Part shown: positions 26,010 through 36,200 of the stretch, piece by piece
Layout of the letters: each line of letters opens with the position of its first letter
How positions within the stretch are numbered: the stretch's first letter is position 1
Origin: Thiorhodococcus drewsii AZ1
Lineage (GTDB): Bacteria; Pseudomonadota; Gammaproteobacteria; Chromatiales; Chromatiaceae
Length of the DNA: 54,968 nt
NCBI RefSeq assembly: GCF_000224065.1
Contig: NZ_AFWT01000030.1
Location: forward strand, 1-54,968
Reading direction: 5' to 3'
Position numbers and translations under genes: made by a program
The notes under the pieces: generated by a model
Seen by the model: the letters and a program-made list of their open reading frames with translations, nothing else
What the model was told of the DNA's origin: nothing
Databases searched by the model: none

Positions 26010-26300
26010 AGAACTGCCACATCAAGACTGAGGAAACATAGCTGACCGATCAGGCACCTCGACTGGCGCTTGACCACAGTGCCAGGATCTCGTCCATCCC
26101 GGGAATCAAAGCTGGCAGCGACAGCTTCGAGTGGAGTCTATGCTTACGCGGACGAGGCGCTCCACTCATTAGCGGCGGCGCCAGTGCCGATGGATACCGA
26201 CTTTCCATCCAGGCGTATTTCCAACAGCGTCAAGCGCTAGATTTCGACCCCATTATCGGCGAGTGGAACGCCATCACTCTTTCTAGCGGAAACCCTGATC
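25947..26300. other. Unassigned junction DNA between broken hsdM and the NRPS genes
   Basis: No recognisable gene is here. On the plus strand a frame is open from 26042, with no ATG or GTG start, and runs out of frame into the NRPS gene; on the minus strand a fragment of about 48 codons ends near the putative IS end (FFNYFVAREWSEAYPLAGL). I recognise neither. No good sigma-70 promoter for the NRPS gene is visible, and its ATG has only a weak GGAAA. Confidence 0.5.
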
Positions 26301-29300
26301 ATGGCCCAAAAGGACAGTGCCATCTCATCGGTTCACGAGCTCACCGGGCTTCAAGAGGCGATCTTCGCCGTCTATTCGGAGCTTTCGATAGCAAGCCCAG
26401 GGGCGCCGCCCTACAACGAGCAGTTTTCCTGCCGAATAACCGGGGCATTGGATCCCGGATTGCTCGTCCAAGCCTGGTCATCCTTGTCCGAGCGCCACCC
26501 CGCGTTGCGAACCGCCTTTGCCCGGACGAAAGACGGCAAGGTCGTGCAAGTCGTGCTGACATCGCGCCAACCTCATGTACTGGTGACTGAAGACGACAGC
26601 CCCGGTGAACGAGATGACATTGCCTGTCGCGAGCGCTCCCAACGCTTCGATTTGGCACGCGACCCTCTACTGCGCGTCGTGCTGATCGAACAGGCACCAC
26701 AGGTGTGGCGAATGGTGGTGACCTTTCACCATCTGATTGCGGATGCCTGGTCCGCTCCGATCTTGATCGACGATCTGATCGCGCTCTACGAGACCGCATC
26801 GGGCCTTGCATCGACCTTGCCGGCACCACCGCGAACGACCCCCGGAGATTTTGCCGATGCACTATTCGCAAACCGGGGTCCAGCCAATCGCGCCTATTGG
26901 GAAGCAACGCTCAAGTGCGGTGAAATCGCCCGGTTGCCCTTTCTCGATGCATCGCGGCCTGCTGGTCGCAAGGAATGCCTCAAGAGCTTCATTCCGAAAC
27001 AGACCGCCAGTCAGCTCTCGGCCCTCGCACAACGCCTTGAGATTTCGGAAAGCGCGATCCTTCACGCACTATGGGGCCTGCTCCTGGGACGACTGACCGG
27101 CACCTCGGAACCCATTTTCGCGACGGTCTTGGCCAATCGATCGCACGACATGCCCGACATCGAACGGGTCATCGGCATGTTCATCGTCACCGTACCCGTC
27201 AAGGTCTCCTTGTCCGACAACCCAGGCTTCGCCGAGACCTGCCAAGCGCTGCATCAGCAACTCGCAATCGCGCCCCATTGGTCATCGCCACCCTTGGCGG
27301 ATATGCTCGCCGCCGCCAGGCTGCAGGCATCGGAACTCGACCACATGATGAACGGCCGTCCGTCCGGGTTGGCCTGGGGCGATCTCGAACAGCTATCGTT
27401 TCCCCGATCGGGTCTGCTGATCGACGACTACCGCGCCGAGAGCTGGGATCATTACGACTTTCAAATCGGCTTCACACTCGGTCGCGCCCCATTCATTGAG
27501 GCGCGTTTTGACTCCAACAGAATTGAGCGGGCTCAACTGTCCGATATTCTCGAAGCCGCCCAAGCGCTGCTCGCCAATTGCCTCGACGATCCTTCGGCCC
27601 CCATCACCTCGCGACCACTGAGCGCACACACTGGACCCAGGCTCTCGATTCTCGAAGGTCCGAGCAGGATGCTCGATCGAGCCTTGCCGGATTTGATCGC
27701 AGAGGTGCCGGGCGAGCGTCTGGCAACCAGTGACCGCTGGTGCCGACTCTCCTATTCGGAGCTCAGATCGCGCGCGGAATCCCTTGCCGCACGCATGGCG
27801 GCGACCGGCGTCGTCGCGGGCTCGCGAGTCGCTCTGTCGACACGGCCGAGGACCGATCTTCTCGCCCAGATCCTGGCGACCTGGATGCTCGGCGCCAGCT
27901 TCGTGCCCATCAATCCGGCATGGTCAGAGGAACGACGTTCGCGCATCCTCGCGGCAGCCCGCCCAACGATCCAGCTTGGCCTTGAGGATGCGGTCGAGGC
28001 GCTCGACCGTGACGATACGAAGGCCCTTGGCATGGCCTATCGGATCTTCACGTCGGGCTCGACGGGCACGCCCAAGGGGGTCGACGTGAGCCTGCGGGCG
28101 CTCACCAATTACTGCATCAGCGCGATCGACCGCCTCGGGCTGAAGGAGACGGATCGCGCACTCCAGGTGACCTCCGCCGCGTTCGACCTGGGCTATACGA
28201 CCGCCTTCGGTCTGCTCGCGGTCGGGGGATCGGTCTTCTGGGCGGACCGCGAAGATCTGGTCGACCCGAATCGGGTCCTGAGACTGATGGCGGAGCATGA
28301 GATCAGCGTGCTCAAGATGACGCCGTCCTTTTTGACCCTCATGCTGTCGGCTCCGGATCCAAGCCTGTTCAGAGACCTGACGCACTGGAGGCTCATCATC
28401 CTCGGTGGAGAAAGCCCCAATCTCAATACGCTGTCCCAACTCGGGACATTCTGCCCGTGGCTGCAATTGGCGTTTCACTATGGCCCGACGGAGGCCACGA
28501 TCGGCTGCACCATGACCAAGCCTTTTCCCATCTCGCGCATCGGGGAAATAGATAGCGCCGACATCGGATCGCCGGTCTTGAATACCCGGATCAAGATCCT
28601 CGATCCCTTCGGCCAACCCGTGCCACGGGGGATCGCGGGCGAATTGACGGTATTCGGCGAGGCGTTGGCGGAAGGCTATGCCCAGGGCGATACGGGCTTC
28701 ATCGAAATCGGGCGCGAGCGGGCCTTTCGCACGGGCGATCAGGCCGTCATGGGCCGAGATGGCACCTTGCGGCTGCTCGGACGCCTGGATGAGCGGGCCA
28801 AGATCCGGGGGCATTGGGTGTCGCCATCGGACACGCGAAAGGCCCTGATCGGTCTACCCGAGGTGGAAGATGCCGCAGTCTCGATCCGGGAGCACAATGG
28901 CGAAACTCAGCTGGTTGCCTTCGTGGCGGTCGGAGACCGGGCGGTCTCGCCCTCTCAGCTGAGGTCAGGGCTGCGCGAGAGTCTTCTCGATGCACAGATC
29001 CCCTGTCAGTTCTACTTCCTGTCTCGGCTCTTGATGACCGAGAACGGGAAGCTCGACACGAGCAGCATGATCGCCTCGGCCAAACCAGCGCCTGGCGGGT
29101 CCGGCGTCGAAAAACCGACCACCCCGACAGAAAGGCTGCTGGCGGAGATCTGGTGCGACGTCTTGGGCGTCGAGGGCATCTCGCGACAGGATGACTTCTT
29201 CGTCATCGGCGGTCACAGCCTCAAGGCCATCGAGGTGTCCGCCCGTCTCGCTCGGAGCGGTCATTCGACGGTTCCATTGCACACCTTTTTCGAAGCCCCG

Positions 29301-30053
29301 AGACTCATGGATCTGGCACTGCGGATCGATGGGGACGTGTCCGGGAACAATGGGGGCGTTTTCCCATTGCTGGATACGGGCACAGCCGCCAGCGTCCTGT
29401 GCTTCCCTGCCACGATCGGCAGCGCCAGCATCTATCGCGAAACCTTGGATCTCATGGGGATCAGTTGCTCGGTCGATGGCCTCGAGGATGCGGACCGCTT
29501 CGACCAAACCGAAACACTGGAGGAGATGGTGCGAGAGATGCTGGTCTGCGCAACCGCGACCGGCAACGACTATAAGGCACTCCTGGGATGGTCGTTCGGC
29601 GCCAGCCTGGTGTTCGAGTCCGCCCGACAATTGGAACACCGTGGACACAGGCCGCAGCTCATTATGATCGATGGTCTTCCCGCCGACCCGGATGCCGATC
29701 CCAACGCGGCCATGGATGATTTTCAATCACTTGCGATGCAGCGCTATTGGTCGACCGTTCTCCGCAAGATGACCGAAAGCCTCGGCGCATCCGGACTGGA
29801 GCGATACCAGCAACAGCTCCGTGGTCGACGGAAGAAGTTGATGCGTTATCGCTTCGGCGGTCCGCTCAGAAACGACATTCTGTTCATCGCGGCGGACCCG
29901 AGCGGGACCATCGAGCCAGATAGAAGACAACGAATAGAGGCGTTGAGCTCCGGCGACGTTCGCATCAAGGTCGTCGCCGCCGATCACTTCAGCCTATTCC
30001 ACCCGCCTCATGTCCATGACTGGATTGGCGAGGTTCGGGGAACCATATCGTAA
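26301..30053 (+). CDS. NRPS termination module C-A-PCP-TE, predicted Asp-activating
   Basis: The 1250-residue enzyme reads C (about 12-440; HHLIADAW at 143-149), A (about 470-930; IFTSGSTGTPKG from 582, YGPTEAT from 727, ENGKLD near 914), PCP (pantetheine site S973 in GGHSLKAIE) and TE (nucleophile S1098 in GWSFG, H1229 in ADHFSLFHPP). Reading the specificity positions by eye gives D-L-T-K-I-G-H-I-G-K, one residue from the classical Asp code DLTKVGHIGK. It holds the only thioesterase of the cluster, so it should act last although its gene is first. Its C domain would receive a D-residue from the upstream epimerase. The A8 region (KIRGHWVSPSDT) is divergent. A 218-base gap with a palindrome separates it from the next gene. 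Confidence 0.92.
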   Translation: MAQKDSAISSVHELTGLQEAIFAVYSELSIASPGAPPYNEQFSCRITGALDPGLLVQAWSSLSERHPALRTAFARTKDGKVVQVVLTSRQPHVLVTEDDSPGERDDIACRERSQRFDLARDPLLRVVLIEQAPQVWRMVVTFHHLIADAWSAPILIDDLIALYETASGLASTLPAPPRTTPGDFADALFANRGPANRAYWEATLKCGEIARLPFLDASRPAGRKECLKSFIPKQTASQLSALAQRLEISESAILHALWGLLLGRLTGTSEPIFATVLANRSHDMPDIERVIGMFIVTVPVKVSLSDNPGFAETCQALHQQLAIAPHWSSPPLADMLAAARLQASELDHMMNGRPSGLAWGDLEQLSFPRSGLLIDDYRAESWDHYDFQIGFTLGRAPFIEARFDSNRIERAQLSDILEAAQALLANCLDDPSAPITSRPLSAHTGPRLSILEGPSRMLDRALPDLIAEVPGERLATSDRWCRLSYSELRSRAESLAARMAATGVVAGSRVALSTRPRTDLLAQILATWMLGASFVPINPAWSEERRSRILAAARPTIQLGLEDAVEALDRDDTKALGMAYRIFTSGSTGTPKGVDVSLRALTNYCISAIDRLGLKETDRALQVTSAAFDLGYTTAFGLLAVGGSVFWADREDLVDPNRVLRLMAEHEISVLKMTPSFLTLMLSAPDPSLFRDLTHWRLIILGGESPNLNTLSQLGTFCPWLQLAFHYGPTEATIGCTMTKPFPISRIGEIDSADIGSPVLNTRIKILDPFGQPVPRGIAGELTVFGEALAEGYAQGDTGFIEIGRERAFRTGDQAVMGRDGTLRLLGRLDERAKIRGHWVSPSDTRKALIGLPEVEDAAVSIREHNGETQLVAFVAVGDRAVSPSQLRSGLRESLLDAQIPCQFYFLSRLLMTENGKLDTSSMIASAKPAPGGSGVEKPTTPTERLLAEIWCDVLGVEGISRQDDFFVIGGHSLKAIEVSARLARSGHSTVPLHTFFEAPRLMDLALRIDGDVSGNNGGVFPLLDTGTAASVLCFPATIGSASIYRETLDLMGISCSVDGLEDADRFDQTETLEEMVREMLVCATATGNDYKALLGWSFGASLVFESARQLEHRGHRPQLIMIDGLPADPDADPNAAMDDFQSLAMQRYWSTVLRKMTESLGASGLERYQQQLRGRRKKLMRYRFGGPLRNDILFIAADPSGTIEPDRRQRIEALSSGDVRIKVVAADHFSLFHPPHVHDWIGEVRGTIS

Positions 30054-30172
30054 TTCCGACGCATGCCCCCACTTCCAGAGGGCACTAGGAACAGCTGCGC
30101 CACTCACGACCAGAACGGTGTCAAACCGTCACCGAATGTCGTGGCGCTCACCGTCCATGATCGTCTTTCAGA

Positions 30173-30196
30173 CTGGGCACTTTAACGAGTGCCCAG
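30173..30196. promoter_or_regulatory. Perfect inverted repeat between the TE-module gene and the starter gene
   Basis: CTGGGCACT and AGTGCCCAG form a 9-bp perfect dyad around TTAACG, 119 bases after one gene and 75 before the next. No T-run follows. It could be an operator of the downstream transcript or a weak terminator. Confidence 0.4.
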
Positions 30197-30259
30197 ACAG
30201 GCTGACACCTGGCATCGGCGACTCACACGCCCCAGCCAGATCTAGCTTCAAGAGACTCC

Positions 30260-30265
30260 GGAGGG
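30260..30265 (+). promoter_or_regulatory. Strong ribosome-binding site fixing a GTG start
   Basis: GGAGGG lies 6 bases before GTG 30272. This supports GTG as the true start of the 4605-residue synthetase; no nearby in-frame ATG is better placed. Confidence 0.8.
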
Positions 30266-30271
30266 ACGCAC

Positions 30272-33200
30272 GTGCTCAAGCCTATCTCGTTCCCCGATCT
30301 GCGCTCGGCATTCCTCGCCGACGGCGCGAGTAGCGGAATCCTGACACGCATTGCCGGTGACGGCAGCGAAACGGTTCTGTCGCCCGCCGGCCTGCGCGAG
30401 GCCGCCGACCGGATTGCCCGACAGCTCGACCATGGAGGAATCGGCCCCGGCGCTTACGTGATGCTCGTCATGCGCGACCCACTGGCCTACGTGACCGGGC
30501 TGTGGGGCTGTATCGCGGCAGGCTGCACGGCCGTTCCCATGCCGCCACTGGACAACCCGACCCAGCAGCAACGCACGCTGGCGGCGGCGGGCGTCATCGG
30601 TCGCTGCATCGTGCTCACAGACGAAGAGGACGCCAGATCCTCATTCGAGGGTACCGAGGCGATCGATCGCGCATACCGTCTGATCGGCGAGCGCTTCGAT
30701 CGCATCGCCGAGCTGGATGAGACGCCATCGGCGACATCCCAGGTGGCGCCCCCGATTCATCCGGACGACATCGCCATCATTCAGTTCTCGTCGGGGTCGA
30801 CGGCCGCCCCGAAGGGTGTCGAACTGACCCATCGCGCGGTGCTGGCTCAAATCGATGTGCTGCAACGTCATCTCGCGCTGACGGCAGACGACAGCTTCTT
30901 AAGCTGGATGCCCTTGTCGCACGACTTCGGGCTGTTCCACTTCCATATCCTGCCGCTGCTCGTGGATCTGCCTCAGGTACTGATGGCGCCCGACGACTTC
31001 GCTCGACGCCCCATTTCCTGGCTGCGGGCGATGGACAAACACCGCACCCGCCTCACCGGGGCCCCGAATTTCGCGCTGCAAATGGTGGCGAGCCTACTCA
31101 AGCCGAAGAGTGCCGCGCAGCTCGATCTGAGCGCACTGCGCAGCATCACCAATGGGGCCGAACCGCTGAACCCCGCGACCATTGCGGTCTTTCTCGATGC
31201 GCTCGCGCCAAGCGGATTGAGCCGCACGGCGATCACACCCGCCTATGGTCTTGCCGAGGCAACCCTGGTCACCGCGATCCGCACGCCGGGTGAGCCGCTT
31301 GCGGTAATCGCCGTCGATCGCGATCACCTCACCATCGGCGCGGAAATCGTCGAGCACGAGCCCGATGCCCCGAATACCGCCCATCTGTGCCTGCTGGGCC
31401 GCGCGGCATACGGTTTCGCGATGCGCATCGTCGATGAATCTGGAACGCCGCTGCCCTCGGGCACGGTCGGTCGTCTGGAGGTGCGCGGATCCTCGCTCAT
31501 GCGTGGCTATATCAACGATCCAGAACACTCGCGAGCGGCCCTGCATGAGGATGGCTGGCTCGACACCGGCGACATCGGCTTCCTGTGGCAGGAGGAGCTG
31601 GTCCTGGTGGGCCGGCACAAGGATGTCATCATCGTGGCCGGTCTCAACTACCACCCGGCAGACCTGGAGCGGGTCGCCCAAGAGGCCCCGGGGCTCTCGG
31701 CTGCCAATCCGGTCGCCATCGTGCAGGCACGCTGTCCGCACAGCGATGAGATCCGGACGCTGTGCTTCGTCCGCTTTCGCGGCACGCCCGAGAAGGCCGA
31801 GAGACTGCAAACCGCGATCGCCGATCATGTCTTGGCCAAGAGCGGTCTCGCGCTCGATCAGGTCGTCCCGGTGCATCAGCTGCCCCGAACGACCAGCGGC
31901 AAGCTGAAACGCTACGAACTCGGACAGCACTTCGAGGCCGGCGCGCTGGGCGCCGAGACCGCCGACAGGGTGCGCGAGACGCAGACAGAGGCCGCTGCGT
32001 TCCGTCAAGCGATCGCGGGCGGCCATATCTCGGAGGTCACACGTCTGCTCTGCCGCTTGGCATCCCATCTGAGCGGCACACCGATCGAGCCGGAGTCGGG
32101 CTTGATGGACCAAGGGGTCAGCTCACAGCAGGCACTGGCGCTGACAGCTCGGATCGGCACCTGGCTGAATCGTCGCGTGAACATCGCCGTGCTCTTCGAC
32201 CACCCGACCCCACGCGGATTTGCGCGCGCCCTGATCGCACAACACGCAGAGATCTCCCCCGCCCCGGCCCAGGTCGTGTCGGCTCAGGAAACGACGGCCT
32301 GCAGCATCGCGGTCATCGGGCTCGGCTGCCGCTTTCCGGGCGCGGAGAATCCCGAGGCATTCTGGGATCTTCTGATCGGCGACCGGAACCCGATCCGCCC
32401 GATTCCCGAGGATCGCTGGCCTGCCTCCGCCTGGCCCGAGGAGGCCCCCTGCCCCCCAGCCGCGCTGCTGGACGACATCGATCGCTTCGACGGTACCCTG
32501 TTCGGTATCGCGCGCGGCGAGTCCGAAGGTATGCAGCCACTGCAGCGGCTCTTGTTGCAGGTGCTCTGGCAGGCCTTGGAGCACAGCGGTCTCGACCCGG
32601 CGGCCCTGCGCGGCCAGCGGGTCGGACTCTTCATCGGACTGAGCGAAAGCGGGCTCGGTGCAGGGGACAGACGCCTGATGGACGATGCCGAGCGGCTCGG
32701 CGCCTATAGCGTGACGGGGCATGCCGGCAGCGTCGCCGTGGGCCGCATGGCGCATCTGCTCGACTTCAGAGGTCCCGCCATCGCCATCGACACGGCCTGC
32801 TCCTCGTCGTTGGTGGCACTGGACATGGCCGCACACAGCCTGCGCCAAGGCGCCTGCGATCTCGCGATCGCGGGTGGGGCCAATCTGATCATCTCGCCCG
32901 AGCTGCATGCCGGTCTGTCGCGCATGGGCGTCTTAGCCCCCGATGGCCGCTGCAAGACCTTCGCCGAGGAGGCCGACGGCTATGGTCGCGGCGAAGGTGC
33001 CGGGCTCCTGGTGCTCAAACGGCTCGCTGAGGCACGCCGGTCACAGGATCAGATCTGGGCGGAGATCCTCGGCAGCGCCGTCAATCATGACGGACAGAGT
33101 CAGAGTGTGACCGCTCCGAACGGCACGGCTCAGCGCGACCTGCTGCGGCGGGCGCTGCGGGAGGCCGGACTCGACGGCAAGGACGTGGACTGGGTCGAGA

Positions 33201-36200
33201 CCCACGGCACCGGAACCCCGCTTGGCGATCCGATCGAACTGGCCGCGCTGCATGAGGTGCTGCGGCCCGAGTCACAGGCGCCCTTGCCGCTGGGCGCGGT
33301 CAAGAGCCGTATCGGCCATCTGGAGGCTGCGGCCGGAATCGCCGGTGTCATCAAGGCGATCCTGGCCATGACCCATGGACGCCTGCCGAGGAATAGACCG
33401 CGCAAGGCTCCAAGCAGCCGTTATGACTGGTCGACCAGCCCACTGACCCCGCTGGATCAAACACTGGATTGGGACGATGCGAAGCGCAGGGTTGCCGGCA
33501 TCAGCTCCTTTGGCATGAGCGGCACCAACGTGCATGTCCTGATCGGACAGGGACAGGTCAGCGAGGCGGTCGCACCCATGCCAAACCGCACCCCGATCTT
33601 GGCGCTCTCGGCGCATACCCCGGAGGCGCTCCAGCAACTCCACGATCGCTGGAGCGCGCTTCTGTCCGAACGTCCGGCCGAACACTGGCCATCGCTGTGT
33701 GCCGGACAGGCCACCCGGCGCTGGTCCGGACCCTATCGGATGGCCGTGACGCGTCTGGACGCTGGGCGCGGATCCTCGCATCCGCCCGTCGTCAAGGCCA
33801 AGACCGTGACGCGTCTGCTGTTCTGTTTCACAGGCCAGGGGGCTCAATTCCCATCGATGGGAGCGGAACTCTTCGCCCAAGAACCCCTGTTCCGCGACGC
33901 CGTGATCGCAGCATCCGAGGCGGCTGGTCCCATCGACGGCAAGGACCTGCTCGCCTGGCTCTATGGTCCGGACGCAGCGGACGCTGCGCGCATGAACCGA
34001 ACCGATCTGGCCCAGCCGGCGCTGGTGGCTGTGGCGCATGGCCTGATGCGACTCTGGGCGGACTGGGGAATCCAGCCGGATGCCGTCATCGGCCACAGCA
34101 TCGGCGAGATCCCGGCCGCTCTAGCCGCTGGGCAGTTGGACCTGCAAACGGCCATGAGGCTCGCGGTGCGACGTGGCCAGGTGATGGAACATGCCGCGCC
34201 GGAGGGCGCCATGCTGGCGCTCAGGGCCGATGAAGAACGGGCGCTGGAACTTCTGCGGGGTTTCGATGAGGTCGTCATTTCCGGCTACAACGCACCAGGT
34301 TCGCTGACCCTGGCCGGCTCGGTCGAACAGATCGAGAGCCTGCTCGCCAGGGCCGAGGAGGCGGGACTGGCCGCACAAAGACTGCACGTCACCCGTGCCT
34401 TCCACAGCCCTCAAATGAGCCAAGCCTCAGCGGAGCTCGCCAACGGGCTGAGCCTCCCCGAGCGCGCTGGCGTCATTCCAGTCTATTCGACGGCAACCGG
34501 CGCCCTCCTCGGCGACAGCGAGATGACGCAACCCGGTTATTGGTCCTCGCAGATGCTGTCGCCGGTGCGCTTTCGACAGGCCGTGGCAACCGCCGCCGAG
34601 TCGGGCGATCTCATCTGCATCGAGATCGGACCGCGCGCTGTGCTGGCCAAGCTGGGTCCGGCCTGCGCGCCGGATGCCACCTGGATTGGCGGCGGGGATC
34701 GGCTCGAGGATCTCGCCCATGCCGTGGGCCAGGCATGGACCCATGGTGCCCCCCTGGATTGGCTACGCTATTTCGGGTCGCGCGGGGCGCCCGGCCAGGA
34801 TCTGCCACGCCTGCCACTGAACGAGACACCTATTCCGCGCCGCACCTGGTCTGGCGCGGTGGTCGCGCCCAATGCGCCATCGGTTCCTCGAACAACGACT
34901 GCTGCATCGGACGCACCGCCACCAAGTGGCCATGCCCTGGACGCGATCGTGCTGCCGCTGACCAGCCGTGTCTCGGGCATCGAGACCGACCGAATCGACC
35001 CCGATCGGCCCATGGTCGCCTTGGGGCTGGACTCACTGGGCCTGGTGCAGATTCAGCGCTCGCTGGCGAAATCCTGCGGTCTCCAGATCGAGCTGAAGGC
35101 ACTGTTCCAAACGCTCGATACGCCGCGCAAGCTCGCCGATCACATCGATGCGCAGCGACCGCAGCCAGCGCCACCCCCGACAGCAACAGCGGCCCCGGAT
35201 TCAGCGCACCCCAGCCCGGAGGTCGTCGCCTTGATGCAGGAGCAGCTGCGCACCCTGCAACAGGTCATGGAGCGGCAGCTGACCCTGCTGGGCGCACCCG
35301 CAAGCGCTCCGAGCGAATCGGCCGGTCCGGCTAAAACGTCGCCTGTTCAGACACTGGTTCAGACACCGGCTCGGCCGCACGCCCGCAAACCGAATACAGG
35401 AGAGATCAAGGGACTGTTCCGCCAGCCGAGCCGTTCCGGTGTCGGACTCGATCCAGGTCAACGCACGCATGTAGCGCGTTTGACCCGGAGCTGGAATACC
35501 AAGTCCGCCGGCTCCAAGGCCGGGGCCGAGCGTGCCCGCAAGCGGGTCGCCAACAGTCGAGCGGTGTTCGGATTCGCGCCCGAGTACAAGGAGCTGACCT
35601 ACCCGCTCATGGCCTCGCGCGCCCAGGGTTCACAGGTCTGGGATCTCGACGGCAACGCCTACGTCGATGTGACGATGGGATTCGGGGTCTATCTCTTCGG
35701 CCACAATCCGGACTTCGTCGCCCACGCCCTGAGAGAAGAACTCGACCGGGGCGCGCCGTTGGGGCCGACCTCGCCACTGGCAGCGGAGGTGGCCGAGCGT
35801 ATCCACCAGCTCACGGGCGTGGATCGCTGCGCCTTCTTCGCGACCGGCACCGAGGCCATCATGTGTGCCGTGCGCATTGCGCGCGCCCTGACCAGACGGG
35901 ATCGCATCGTCGTCTTCAAAGGGGACTATCACGGCAGCTTCGACGGCGTCCTGGCGACCGGCTGGATCGACGAAGACGGCAGCCCCCAATCGGCTCCGCT
36001 CACCGATGGCACGCCCCAGGGCATGGTGGATCCGGTCATCGTTCTCGACTACGGGGACATGTCCGGCCTCGACCTCATTCGCCGCCATGCCTCGGAGATC
36101 GCGCTGGTCCTGGTGGAGCCGGTGCAGAGCCGCAATCCCGAAAACCGGCCGATCGAGTTTCTGCAGGCACTGCGGGCGCTCACCCAGGAACGCGACATCC

